Shown in pieces: positions 1 through 8,495 of a DNA stretch of 32,716 bases. Each line of letters opens with the position of its first letter. The stretch's first letter is position 1. The notes beneath the pieces are model-generated. The model made no database searches. It was not told the origin of the DNA and saw nothing but the letters and a program-made list of their open reading frames with translations. A program made the position numbers and the translations under genes. This DNA comes from Rhodococcus zopfii NBRC 100606 = JCM 9919 (GTDB lineage Bacteria; Actinomycetota; Actinomycetes; Mycobacteriales; Mycobacteriaceae), in assembly GCF_001895025.1 (NCBI RefSeq), contig NZ_BCXI01000002.1, positions 1-32,716 of the forward strand. The letters run 5' to 3'.

Positions 1-1155
1 GACCGATCCGAGCAGCCGGATCGAGGACAGGTCGTGGGCGTCGGGGATCGCGCGACCCCACTTCATGAACGTGCGGATCAGCGTCGGGGCGGTGTAGTAG
101 ATCGACACCCCGTACTTCTCGATGATCTCGAAGTGCCGGTGCTCGTTCGGCGAATTGGGGGTGCCCTCGTAGACGACCTGCGTAACGCCGTTGGACAGCG
201 GCCCGTACACGATGTAGGTGTGGCCGGTGACCCAGCCGATGTCGGCGGTGCACCAGTACACGTCCGTACCCGGCTTGTGGTCGAAGACGTTGTGGTGGGT
301 GTAGGAGGCCTGGGTGAGGTAGCCACCGGAGGTGTGGATGATGCCCTTCGGCTTTCCGGTGGTGCCGGAGGTGTAGAGGATGAACAGCGGGTGCTCGGCG
401 TCGAACGGCTGCGCGGTGTGCTGATCGGAGGCCTTGTCGACGGTCTCGTGCCACCACAGGTCCCGGCCTTCGGTCCATTCGACGTCGATGCCGGTGCGTT
501 TGACGACGAGCACGTGCTGGATCGACTCCGCACCGGTGACCGCTTCGTCGGCAGCGGCCTTGAGCGGGGCGGGAGCACCGCGACGCCACTGGCCGTCGAC
601 GGTGACCAGCAGCTTGGCCTGCGCGTCGTCGATGCGCGAGCGCAGCGCGTGCGAGGAGAAGCCGCCGAAGACCACCGAATGCGTCAGACCGAGGCGGGCG
701 CAGGCGAGCATCGCGATGATCGCCTCGGGGATCATCGGCATGTAGATCGCGACGCGGTCGCCGGCGACCAGGCCGAGTTCGGTGAAGGTGTTGGCGGCCT
801 TGGACACCTCGGCGAGCAGATCGTGGTAGGTCAGCGAGCGGGTATCGCCCGGTTCGCCTTCGAAGTGGATGGCGACGCGGTCGCCGTTGCCGGCCAGCAC
901 ATGGCGGTCGACGCAGTTGTAGGCGACGTTGAGCTCTCCACCGACGAACCACTTCGCGACCGGGGCGTCGGACCAGTCCAGCACCTCGCTCCACGGCCTC
1001 GCCCAGTCGAGGCGCCGGGCCTGGGTGTCCCAGAACGCGAGGCGGTCGGCGTCGGCGGCGGCCTGCAGTTCGGGACCGGCGTTGGCCACGGTCGCAAACT
1101 CCAGGCTGGGAGCAAACACATCGCCGACCTGCTGGGAACCACTCATCTCAGACAT
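1..1155 (-). CDS. acs: Acetyl-CoA synthetase, partial (C-terminal part beyond window)
   Basis: Forms acetyl-CoA from acetate, ATP and CoA in the cytoplasm. Reading the minus strand from 1155 gives 385 uninterrupted codons that run off the window edge. The visible protein has the Acs N-terminal region (AFWDTQARRLDW, KWFVGGELNVAYNCVDRH), the family stretch HSVVFGGFSSHALRSRI, the adenylate-forming P-loop LYTSGTTGKPKG and the downstream GWVTGHTYIVYGPL. The C-terminal domain with the acetylatable catalytic lysine is missing only because the window ends. The start at 1155 (MSEMSG) has GGAAGG a few bases upstream; a second ATG at 1146 is possible. It follows the GS-like gene on the same strand after a 93-base gap that holds a hairpin, so it is probably transcribed separately. 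The identity is clear from motifs along the whole visible length. Confidence 0.95.
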   Translation of the reverse strand, partial: MSEMSGSQQVGDVFAPSLEFATVANAGPELQAAADADRLAFWDTQARRLDWARPWSEVLDWSDAPVAKWFVGGELNVAYNCVDRHVLAGNGDRVAIHFEGEPGDTRSLTYHDLLAEVSKAANTFTELGLVAGDRVAIYMPMIPEAIIAMLACARLGLTHSVVFGGFSSHALRSRIDDAQAKLLVTVDGQWRRGAPAPLKAAADEAVTGAESIQHVLVVKRTGIDVEWTEGRDLWWHETVDKASDQHTAQPFDAEHPLFILYTSGTTGKPKGIIHTSGGYLTQASYTHHNVFDHKPGTDVYWCTADIGWVTGHTYIVYGPLSNGVTQVVYEGTPNSPNEHRHFEIIEKYGVSIYYTAPTLIRTFMKWGRAIPDAHDLSSIRLLGSV

Positions 1156-1214
1156 TCAATCCTTCCAACACCGAATCTAACCATCCAGCAGTGAATCTCA
1201 GAATGAATCGGGAA

Positions 1215-1239
1215 CCCCGCCGCCGGGAAAGCGGCGGGG
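1215..1239 (-). terminator. Hairpin after the GS-like gene
   Basis: Perfect 9-bp arms CCCCGCCGC (1215-1223) and GCGGCGGGG (1231-1239) enclose a 7-base loop, starting 10 bases past the GS-like stop on the minus strand. The bases after the stem (TTCCCGATTCATTCT on the minus strand) are moderately T-rich. It fits an intrinsic terminator that separates the amide operon from acs. Confidence 0.65.
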
Positions 1240-1248
1240 GTACCCCGA

Positions 1249-2784
1249 TCAGAAGCTGCGGAAGTACTCGCGCTGCTCCCACTCCGTCACGGTGTTCTGA
1301 TCTTCGCGAATTCCGTTCTCCTCCAGGTACTGGATGTATCTGCGCCACTCGTTTCGCTTCAGCCCCAGATAGAAGTCGACGAAGGCGTCGCCGGCGCTGC
1401 GCCGGAACAACTCGCTGGCGTCCAGAGCATCCGCTGCCTGCGCCAGGCTCGACGGCAAACGAGGCAGGTCCTTTTCGTGCGGGTTGTCGGTCAGCGGTCC
1501 TGGATCGATCTTGTTGTCCACCCCGTCCAGCCCGGCAATCAGCTGAGAGGCCATGTACAAGTACGGATTGGCTGCCGGTTCACCGAGCCGGTTCTCGAAG
1601 TGGGTTGCAGGGTCCCCGGGACCGCCCAGCACCCGCAGATAGGTTCCGCGATTGTCTGCAGACCAAGTCGCCCTGTCGGGTGAGAGCGAGAATCGATCAC
1701 TGAATCTCTTGTAACCGTTCACCGTCGGCGCCGCGAAGATCGCAGTAGCCGCCGCATGATGGACCAGCCCGCCGGCGAAGTGTGTGGCGAACTCGGAAAC
1801 GAACTCACCCTCTCCCTGAGCCACGAACACGTTCTCACCGACACCCCTGTCGAAGAGCGACTGATGCAAGTGCCATCCACTCGCATCGAACCCACTGAGC
1901 GCAGGAGCACACATGAATGTCGCGTGGTAGCCGGCACGAGCGCAAAGCTGCTTGACCGTGGTCCGGAAGAGGAGCATCGCGTCCGCGGCCTCGAGCGCCG
2001 GCATCGGATCGAACGTGAACTCCATCTGGCCCGGGCCGGACTCGTGCTCTGTCGTGCGTAGCGGGATCCCGAACGACAGAAGCGTGGAGCGAATCTCTCG
2101 AATCAGTCCCTCCACTTCATCGATCAGATTCTCACTGTTGAACTGATAACCCAGGTTCACCGGTGCGACGACCGGCGCGGCACCCGGCGACCCGAAACCG
2201 CCGACCGACTCGAGATCGTTCTTCAGGTCGATCAGGCGGGTGAGATACCATTCGACCTCGAGACCCACGACGTACTGCAAGTCTCGTGCCTCGACCTCCC
2301 CCAACATCCGCTTCAGCAGTTGTCGTGACGAGAAAGGCACCGGGCGGCCGGATTTGAAGTATTCGTCACCGATGATCCATCCCGCCTTGTCCGCCCAAGG
2401 GAGGACGTGAAATGTCTCCGGATCCGGCACCAGCACAAAGCTGCCGGCACCGGTCATCTCGTCGTCATTGAGTCCGCCACCGCGCTCGAACGGATTGAAC
2501 ACCAGGTCCAATCCGGTATCGAAGATGAACGGACCAGGGCTGCAGTCGATCCCATTCCTCAGGACCGATGCGAACGAAGAGGCGGTCACTGCCTTGCTTC
2601 GCGAGAGGCCGTGCGGATCACAGAAGGACATGCGGATCACCTCCAGTCCGTCTTCTTCGATCTGTGCAAGGATCTCGGCGGCTTTCGCCTTCTGCCGAGG
2701 TGTCCACAAACTGTGCATCTCGATGAACCCCGAACGGCCGGTGCTCAGATTCTTCAGTGTCGCGGTGCTGATGCTTTCGGACAT
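1249..2784 (-). CDS. Glutamine-synthetase-family ligase (likely gamma-glutamylamide synthetase)
   Basis: A 511-residue member of the glutamine synthetase family, predicted to join glutamate to an amine with ATP. Active-site motifs appear in family order: GLEVEWYL (174-181), EHESGPGQMEF (246-256), GWHLHQS (303-309), PTVNGYKRF (353-361), NRGTYLR (378-384) and ENRLGEPAANPYL (397-409, with Glu where the family usually has Asp). Its N-terminus and its company differ from housekeeping GlnA. Paired with a class I GATase in one operon, it resembles AtdA1/TdnQ, the gamma-glutamylanilide synthase of aniline degradation, or IpuC-type amine ligases. The start at 2784 is preceded by GAAGGAA, and the preceding amidase's stop (2795-2797) lies just upstream, so translation is likely coupled. 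A longer upstream reading frame would overlap the amidase and is rejected. The amine substrate is unknown. Confidence 0.85.
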   Translation of the reverse strand: MSESISTATLKNLSTGRSGFIEMHSLWTPRQKAKAAEILAQIEEDGLEVIRMSFCDPHGLSRSKAVTASSFASVLRNGIDCSPGPFIFDTGLDLVFNPFERGGGLNDDEMTGAGSFVLVPDPETFHVLPWADKAGWIIGDEYFKSGRPVPFSSRQLLKRMLGEVEARDLQYVVGLEVEWYLTRLIDLKNDLESVGGFGSPGAAPVVAPVNLGYQFNSENLIDEVEGLIREIRSTLLSFGIPLRTTEHESGPGQMEFTFDPMPALEAADAMLLFRTTVKQLCARAGYHATFMCAPALSGFDASGWHLHQSLFDRGVGENVFVAQGEGEFVSEFATHFAGGLVHHAAATAIFAAPTVNGYKRFSDRFSLSPDRATWSADNRGTYLRVLGGPGDPATHFENRLGEPAANPYLYMASQLIAGLDGVDNKIDPGPLTDNPHEKDLPRLPSSLAQAADALDASELFRRSAGDAFVDFYLGLKRNEWRRYIQYLEENGIREDQNTVTEWEQREYFRSF

Positions 2785-2794
2785 GTGGATTCCT

Positions 2795-4225
2795 TCAGTA
2801 GGTCGAGTGCTTGATGAGTTCTGGATACGCCGGCTTCCACGGCCGGTTGGCCTCGTAGTCGGCCGCGATGTCGAGGACACGGTGATCGTCGCCGAACCGC
2901 CCCACGAACTGGATCCCGATCGGAAGTCCGCGAGGATCGAGAGCAGCCGGCATGCTGATCGCGGGCTGGCCCGTCAGGTTGAAGGGATACGTGTAGGGCG
3001 TCCACGAGAGCCCCTCCGAGACCTTCCCGTCGACGACGACGGCCTCACCCTGATCGGACGGAAATGCAGTGATCGGCGTGGTCGGCGTCAAGAGGACATC
3101 AACCTCGCGGGTCGCTGCCCGCAAGGCCATCGTGTAGTCGTGGCGAAGATCGTGTGCGCGCGCAAGTTGACCGGCGCCGAGGTCCCGCCCCCGCTGAATC
3201 AATCTCGCGTACCCCGGGTCGAGTAGGTGCACGATCTCGTCGAAGTTGTCCCAGTAACTCGCGGCCTCGTGACCGGCCCAAATTGTATCGAGAATTTCGT
3301 AAGGATCCGAAAGGTCGATGTCGACTTCGACTGTTTCGTAGCCGATCTCACGCAACAGCGCCACTGCGTCGAAGAGTGCGCCCTCCACGGATGCCTCCGG
3401 CCTTGCGCTTCCGAGCGAACTCGTGAAACCTACTCGCAGTGCACGCGCGCCGGTGCCGGTCTGTATCGGAGTACCGGTCTGATCGCCGATGTTGCTCGAA
3501 CGATCTCGAAAATCTGGACCGCTCATGACAGCTACCGATCGAGCGGCATCCTCGACGCTGCGGGTGAGGACCCCGATGTGGGACAGGCCGTCGGACGAGT
3601 GCGGCCAGTACGGGATGCGTCCCAGGGTCGGTTTGAAGCCCACAACCCCGCAGAAGGCTGCAGGTATCCGTACGCTGCCGGCGCCATCCGTCCCGACCGC
3701 AACGGGCCCGAAGCCCATCGCTGCGGCGACACCAGCCCCTCCGCTCGAGCCGCCGGCAGAGCGCTCGTATGCCCACGGGTTGAGCGACGGACCGACAAGT
3801 TGGTTGGCCGCGTCGCCCTTCCAGCCACCTTCACTCGTGTTGGTCTTTCCGACAATCACCGCTCCCGCTTCCCGTAACCGTGCCACAGATGGAGAATCCT
3901 CGTAGGGTACGAAGTCTTTCGTGACGAGAGATCCACGCGTCGTGCGCAGACCTCGGGTCCGAATCAGGTCCTTGACTGTGACAGGGATACCCAGCAAGGG
4001 CATCTCCGGAGTCGGTCCGTGACGTTCGAGCGCTCGTGTCGCCACTTCTGCCTGTGCTCTGCATCCGTCTTCATCCAGAGTGATGAATATGTTCAACGAC
4101 TCGAAGGTGCTCGCGCGGCGAAGAATGTCGTCGATCACCTCGGACGGCGTGTATTCTCCTGTTCGGTAGGCATTTTGGAGCTCGGAGATCGAGTAGAATC
4201 CCGGCTCCACTCGCGATGTGGTCAT
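2795..4225 (-). CDS. Amidase, amidase-signature family
   Basis: A 476-residue cytoplasmic amidase that hydrolyses a carboxamide to acid plus ammonia or amine. The Ser-cis-Ser-Lys triad of the amidase-signature family is intact: Lys85 in VTVKDL, the serine loop GGSSGGA (158-164) and the nucleophile Ser184 in GTDGAGSVRIPAA. The C-terminal half shows the usual NLTGQPAISMP and GLPIGIQFVG segments. The length is typical. I chose ATG at 4225 (GAGAAG just upstream); an in-frame GTG at 4270, 1 base from the AmiS stop codon, would add 15 residues. It lies between the AmiS-type channel and the GS-like ligase, which suggests the channel brings in its substrate and the ligase handles the released amine. 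Substrate range cannot be read from the sequence. Confidence 0.92.
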   Translation of the reverse strand: MTTSRVEPGFYSISELQNAYRTGEYTPSEVIDDILRRASTFESLNIFITLDEDGCRAQAEVATRALERHGPTPEMPLLGIPVTVKDLIRTRGLRTTRGSLVTKDFVPYEDSPSVARLREAGAVIVGKTNTSEGGWKGDAANQLVGPSLNPWAYERSAGGSSGGAGVAAAMGFGPVAVGTDGAGSVRIPAAFCGVVGFKPTLGRIPYWPHSSDGLSHIGVLTRSVEDAARSVAVMSGPDFRDRSSNIGDQTGTPIQTGTGARALRVGFTSSLGSARPEASVEGALFDAVALLREIGYETVEVDIDLSDPYEILDTIWAGHEAASYWDNFDEIVHLLDPGYARLIQRGRDLGAGQLARAHDLRHDYTMALRAATREVDVLLTPTTPITAFPSDQGEAVVVDGKVSEGLSWTPYTYPFNLTGQPAISMPAALDPRGLPIGIQFVGRFGDDHRVLDIAADYEANRPWKPAYPELIKHSTY

Positions 4226-4271
4226 CTGCTTCTCGATTCGGGTTCTTGATGGGGTGATCGTGGTGCGCACG

Positions 4272-4925
4272 TCACCGCTGGAGTTCGAGATCTCTTGTAT
4301 CGCGGAGCATTTCCGGTTCAGGAGGAGTGGCCTTGGAGCGGGCGACCAGTACGAGAAAGACGGCGATGACGACGATCTGAACGGTGGCCACCACCGTTGA
4401 ATTCACTTCTTCCCAAGTCCCCGTGAGCTGCAGAGCACCCGGAATCGTGGTTGTCGTGACCGCCTGCAGCACCGCCAGCCAGCCAGTCGGGCGCTGTAGC
4501 CATCCCTGCCCCAACGCGAGGACGAAGAAGAAGGCCGAGAACAAGATCACCCAGGACAGCCAGATGAACCCGAACTTCACGTCCGAGAATCGGACAAAAT
4601 TGACCACAGCCAGGAACACGGACACCAAGGCGGCCCATCCACAGTACCAGCCGAGACCGTTCCCGGGCAGACTTCCGAAGTTGTTGAACGCCACGTAGAG
4701 ATAGGTGAAGGCGAAGAGCAGGAAACCCGTGGCACCCAGCACGACGTCGAGCTGCCCGCTCCCCGAAGTCGGCCCCGAGAGCACCGCAGACAACACCGTG
4801 ATCACCAGGGCCGAGCCGATGAACACGTTGACGGGGGCTGTCGCCTTCGGCCCGACTACACCGAGCAGGCCGAGTCCGTTGAGGAGGAGGACGGATCCCA
4901 CGAACATGAGAGACAAGCTGGACAT
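4272..4925 (-). CDS. amiS: AmiS/UreI-family amide or urea channel
   Basis: A 217-residue inner-membrane protein with about six hydrophobic segments, the size and layout of AmiS/UreI proteins, which conduct short-chain amides or urea. Recognisable family segments are LLFAFTYLYVAFNNF, GWYCGWAALVS and WLSWVILFSAFFFVLALG. The tail is short, charged and cytoplasmic. The start at 4925 has a good AGGAG six to seven bases upstream. It follows the GATase gene by 36 bases and precedes the amidase, a pairing seen in aliphatic amidase operons. The symbol reflects the family; urea rather than amide as substrate is possible, though no urease gene is in the window. Confidence 0.88.
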   Translation of the reverse strand: MSSLSLMFVGSVLLLNGLGLLGVVGPKATAPVNVFIGSALVITVLSAVLSGPTSGSGQLDVVLGATGFLLFAFTYLYVAFNNFGSLPGNGLGWYCGWAALVSVFLAVVNFVRFSDVKFGFIWLSWVILFSAFFFVLALGQGWLQRPTGWLAVLQAVTTTTIPGALQLTGTWEEVNSTVVATVQIVVIAVFLVLVARSKATPPEPEMLRDTRDLELQR

Positions 4926-4961
4926 GAATTCTCCTGATCATTCCCTGACGAGCGCATCGAT

Positions 4962-5717
4962 TTACCGAACGACAAAAGTATCGAGCCATGCACTGAAGAT
5001 GTTCCTGGCAATTTTCATATTTCCGTCGATGTTCAGCCTCAACTCTTCGAGTACCCTTTCCGAGGCACCCTCGCCGTGAATAGACTCCAACGCCTCTTTG
5101 TATTCCGGGATATCGCCCCATTCCGCCGCCAGCGACTCCGTCACCTCGACATGGAATTGGATCCCGTAAGCCGCTCCGCGGGAAATGACCTGATTCTCGT
5201 ACAGTTTCGATTCACACAGCCGAGCGAATCCCTCCGGCAGAACGAAGGAGTCGGAATGCCATTGAAATACGGGAAACGAGGCTGGTAGTCGAGAAAACAC
5301 CGGGTCGCTCTCGGCGGCGGCTGTCAGAGACACCTCGTTCATGCCTACCTCCGGCGTCTCGCCTGTGTAGATCTCGGCGCCGAACGAGGCAGAGAGGAGC
5401 TGCGCCCCCAGACAGACGCCCCAGTAGGGCATTCCGGCGCTTACGGAATCTTCGATGAATTTCCGCTCGCCGGCGAGCCAGGGGAATTCTTCGTCGTCGA
5501 CCGCCCCCATCGGCCCACCCATTGCTATGACGGCGTCGTACAATCGCCAGTCGGGCAGCGCATCGCCCCGATCCAACTCGATCCGATCGATTCCGATGCC
5601 ACGTTCGACGAGTACATCTTCGAAGACTGCCGGCGGCTCGCATTCGACGTGCTGAATAACCAAAACCCGGCGACCGGGTTTCCCGTCTACTCCTGCATCG
5701 AATTTATGTTTCGACAT
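4962..5717 (-). CDS. Class I glutamine-amidotransferase-like hydrolase (AtdA2/TdnT-like)
   Basis: A 251-residue stand-alone class I GATase domain. The triad is intact: Cys102 in YWGVCLGAQL, His189 and Glu191 in GIQFHVEVTE. The glycine-rich loop is AMGGPMGAVDDEEFPWL. Such domains cleave the gamma-glutamyl amide bond. There is no synthase partner domain, and the gene is first in an operon with a GS-like ligase. AtdA2/TdnT in aniline pathways has this arrangement and hydrolyses gamma-glutamylanilide. The inferred role is to split a gamma-glutamylamide to glutamate plus amine and so balance the ligase. The start at 5717 has AGAGG 5 bases upstream; an ATG at 5732 lacks a good ribosome site. A GMP-synthase-like GATase of another role is the main alternative. 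Confidence 0.82.
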   Translation of the reverse strand: MSKHKFDAGVDGKPGRRVLVIQHVECEPPAVFEDVLVERGIGIDRIELDRGDALPDWRLYDAVIAMGGPMGAVDDEEFPWLAGERKFIEDSVSAGMPYWGVCLGAQLLSASFGAEIYTGETPEVGMNEVSLTAAAESDPVFSRLPASFPVFQWHSDSFVLPEGFARLCESKLYENQVISRGAAYGIQFHVEVTESLAAEWGDIPEYKEALESIHGEGASERVLEELRLNIDGNMKIARNIFSAWLDTFVVR

Positions 5718-5739
5718 ATATGCCTCTCGCATTTCATGG

Positions 5740-5760
5740 TTGCAGTGGCGGCTTCTGCAA
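5740..5760. promoter_or_regulatory. Inverted repeat in the GATase/MocR divergent promoter
   Basis: TTGCAG-n9-CTGCAA (arms 5740-5745 and 5755-5760) lies between the two divergent starts at 5717 and 5833. A wider pair, TCTCGCAT (5725-5732) and ATGCGAGA (5803-5810), brackets it. These are candidate operators for the adjacent MocR regulator. MocR sites are often direct repeats, so the assignment is tentative. Confidence 0.4.
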
Positions 5761-5832
5761 ACGATGATGTAGCTGTGATGCTCGGCACACAAGATGCCAC
5801 CCATGCGAGATTGGACTTGTTTCTTGACGACC

Positions 5833-7248
5833 ATGAATAGAACGATCATCTGGCACCTGCTCCGGACCGAAGGCGCTCCCGGACCCCGGTATCGGAGCAT
5901 CGCGCAGTGCTTCGAGGCACTGATCTCCGTCGGACACATACGGGTCGGCGAGAAGCTTCCCGGCGAGAGGGACATAGCCGACGCCCTCGCCGTAAGCAGA
6001 ACGACAGTGGTGCAGGCCTACAAACAACTCAAGGAGTCGGGATGGGCCGAGAGCACCACAGGAAGAGGGACTTTCGCTCGCCGACCGTTGAAGAAGCGGG
6101 CGACCAGGATGATGGACTGGGTCGAAACCCCCGACGGCGGCCCACTGACCGGTTCGGCTGTGCCCTCACGAGTTGTCGATTTCGTCAACCCGACGCCGCC
6201 TGCCCCGATCGAGCTCCACGACGCCGTCACATCGAGCGCAGCCGAGGTGGTACGGCTCGCAGACAGTGCAGTGCACTATCTGCACGGGCTGCCCGATCTG
6301 CGACAGTGGATCGCCGAGTGGTACACAGCCAGAGGACTACCCACCCGATCGAACGAGATAGTGGTGACTTCGGGTGCGCAACAAGCACTCGCATTGGCGT
6401 GCCGGCTCTTCATGCGTCCGCATGGATCCGTGGTACTCGAAAGTCCCACCTATCTAGGGGCGTTGGACCAGATGCGCTCGCGCTCTGCGCACATCGTCTC
6501 GATCCACTCCGGTGCCGAAGGGTTCGATTCCGACCAACTCACGGAAGCAATGAGGAGCCACCGGCCGGATTTGATCTATACGATGTCGGCCTGTCATTCC
6601 GTAACCGGCACCGCCATGACCGATGGACAACGACAGCACGTCGTCGATCTGACTTCCGCGTCCTCCACGGTGATCGTCGACGACGACGTCTACGCGGGAC
6701 TGTCGCGGAACAGCGTTCAACGGGCACCTTTGGCCGCCGTAAATCCGGATGCACCGATCATCACGATCGGTGGAGTCGGCAAGCTGTTGTGGGACGGACT
6801 CAGAGTCGGATGGTTGCGCGCGCCTGCTCCCCTCGCCGAGCGTCTCGCTCGGCTCAAGGGCGTCGAAGATCTGGGCACATCGCTGATCGCCCAGGTCGTC
6901 TCCCTCGAACTGTTGCACCACCATACGGAGATCGCAGCGCGGCGAAGGCTCGAGGCAGCCGAGAGACTGCACCTAACCCAGTCACTCCTCCGGGCACCTG
7001 TTCCCGAGTGGAGGTGGTACACTCCAGCCGAGGGTTGGTCGCTGTGGATTGCGCTGCCACACGGCTCGGCAACACAGTTTGCTGTCGAGTCCCGCAGGAA
7101 CGGTGTACTGATCGCCGCAGGGTCCACTTTCACCGCGGATGGCAGCGGCGATGACCATCTCCGCCTGGTGTTCTACAAGTCCACGGCCGATCTCGAAGTA
7201 GGGGTGCGGCGACTCGGCGAATCGTGGATGCAGTTCGCCGCAGTGTGA
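5833..7248 (+). CDS. MocR/GntR-type regulator with aminotransferase-like domain
   Basis: A 471-residue MocR protein. An N-terminal GntR winged helix (about 15-82: LPGERDIADALAVSRTTVVQAYKQL, ending GRGTF) is joined to a fold-type I aminotransferase-like domain. The PLP lysine is present (Lys317 in GVGKLLWDGLRVGW), as are Asp284 and Tyr287 in VDDDVY. The usual NPTG motif reads SVTG (256-259), so the Asn that contacts the cofactor is Ser. The gene is divergent from the amide operon with 115 bases between starts, the normal position for a local regulator. Its effector may be an amine, amino acid or PLP adduct from that pathway (inference). The start at 5833 fits the beginning of the MocR domain but has a weak ribosome site; ATGs at 5794 and 5803 are alternatives. 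Confidence 0.9.
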   Translation: MNRTIIWHLLRTEGAPGPRYRSIAQCFEALISVGHIRVGEKLPGERDIADALAVSRTTVVQAYKQLKESGWAESTTGRGTFARRPLKKRATRMMDWVETPDGGPLTGSAVPSRVVDFVNPTPPAPIELHDAVTSSAAEVVRLADSAVHYLHGLPDLRQWIAEWYTARGLPTRSNEIVVTSGAQQALALACRLFMRPHGSVVLESPTYLGALDQMRSRSAHIVSIHSGAEGFDSDQLTEAMRSHRPDLIYTMSACHSVTGTAMTDGQRQHVVDLTSASSTVIVDDDVYAGLSRNSVQRAPLAAVNPDAPIITIGGVGKLLWDGLRVGWLRAPAPLAERLARLKGVEDLGTSLIAQVVSLELLHHHTEIAARRRLEAAERLHLTQSLLRAPVPEWRWYTPAEGWSLWIALPHGSATQFAVESRRNGVLIAAGSTFTADGSGDDHLRLVFYKSTADLEVGVRRLGESWMQFAAV

Positions 7249-7286
7249 CCGAGCAGAGTTCACACGAGCACCGGACGCCCCGAACG

Positions 7287-8495
7287 TCAGAGGATGAACA
7301 TCAGCGACCAGTACACGACGAGAGTGGTCACAGCCATCGAAGTCACGTTTGCGATGAACGGATGGAACAGCGGAGGAATCAGCTTTGCGAGCAGCCGGGC
7401 GACGGGAGCCCCGAGTGCGGCGCCGATAGCTGCACCCAGGACGAGTGCAGACCAACTGCCGCCGAAGGCGACTACTGCGGTAGGTGCGCTCGAGACCACA
7501 GGAACGTAGGTCGCAGTCCAACCCCCACCGCGATACCACTGCCGCCACAGCACCACCCCGATGGCGGAAGTGAGTACCTGGGCGAACAGTATCCGGGGTA
7601 ACAGTTCGAGGCCATAGCCGGCGAAGGACGGATCGATGAGGAATCCGGCGCACGCGCCGACGATCATCAGTCCCCCGGCCCATTCGCTGCCGATGAACTG
7701 TGCCTCAGAGAAGTCGGCGAGCACGCGCCGCACAGTCCATGCAGCTTCACTCCGCCTGGCGTCCACTCGACCGGCTCCGTGCACCGGCGGTGCATCGTCG
7801 GGCACCCTCATCCAGGGCAAGAAGCGACACGTCGCGCATGCGATCACGCCCCCGAGGGCCATCGCCGAAACGATGCCGACGACATTCGGGATACCGTTTG
7901 GAGCACAGAAGTTCGCGATCAACAGCATCGCAAGAGGCGGTACGGTCACGATTCCGAGGACGGCACCGGTTCCCAAGACTGCCCAGCCGCGCCCGTAGAG
8001 CAGCACGACAGCGGCGGGGACCGAGGCGACGACGACGAACGTCGGTTGCCACTTTCCGTCCACGAGTAGGCCACGGAACAGCAGATTCGTCGCCACCAAG
8101 GACAGAACCACCGCTCCGATCATCCAGGGAAAGCGGGCACCGAACCCGTACGAAACCGGTGTCCCGGCGAACCGGGACGAGGACCGCCACAGGAAATATG
8201 CGGCGAAAGCGCCCACGAGCAACCCTACCGACGCGAGTGGACTCTTGTACGACGTCGGTTCGGTGAAGTCTCCGAGCACCCAACTCCACCACGCCGTCCA
8301 TGATGTCGAAACGTGAGGGGTCCACTGTTCATAGCTTCGCGCCGGGCTCGAGCGTGCAGAGGCGGCAGCTTCGAGGAGCAGCGCGACCGCCAGAGCGGTC
8401 ACACAGATGACAAGGGCACCGAGAAATGTTCCGACAGAGCAATATCGACGATATTTGACTGACAGATGTTCGCTAGAGGACGCGGTCGTAGGCAT
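7287..8495 (-). CDS. Integral membrane protein with internal tandem duplication
   Basis: A 402-residue polytopic membrane protein that I cannot assign to a named family. After an N-terminal helix (about 20-42) come two similar units. Unit 1 (about 72-222) begins WVLGDFTEP and contains KWQPTFVVVASVPAAVV; unit 2 (about 257-398) begins RVLADFSEA and contains GWTATYVPVVSSAPTAVV. The match V-L-x-D-F-(T/S)-E, then W-x-x-T-(F/Y)-V-x-V-x-S-x-P-x-AVV, is too ordered for chance hydrophobicity. This suggests a pseudo-twofold transporter or channel. The start at 8495 has GGAAGG 5 bases upstream; upstream in-frame codons belong to the intergenic region. It converges with the MocR gene (38 bases apart) and lies downstream of an amidase, so a role in amide or acid transport is a guess. 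Confidence 0.75.
   Translation of the reverse strand: MPTTASSSEHLSVKYRRYCSVGTFLGALVICVTALAVALLLEAAASARSSPARSYEQWTPHVSTSWTAWWSWVLGDFTEPTSYKSPLASVGLLVGAFAAYFLWRSSSRFAGTPVSYGFGARFPWMIGAVVLSLVATNLLFRGLLVDGKWQPTFVVVASVPAAVVLLYGRGWAVLGTGAVLGIVTVPPLAMLLIANFCAPNGIPNVVGIVSAMALGGVIACATCRFLPWMRVPDDAPPVHGAGRVDARRSEAAWTVRRVLADFSEAQFIGSEWAGGLMIVGACAGFLIDPSFAGYGLELLPRILFAQVLTSAIGVVLWRQWYRGGGWTATYVPVVSSAPTAVVAFGGSWSALVLGAAIGAALGAPVARLLAKLIPPLFHPFIANVTSMAVTTLVVYWSLMFIL

Noticed and set aside
34..1194. Plus-strand open frame of 386 codons opposite acs
   Set aside because: The minus strand encodes unmistakable acetyl-CoA synthetase motifs through the same stretch.
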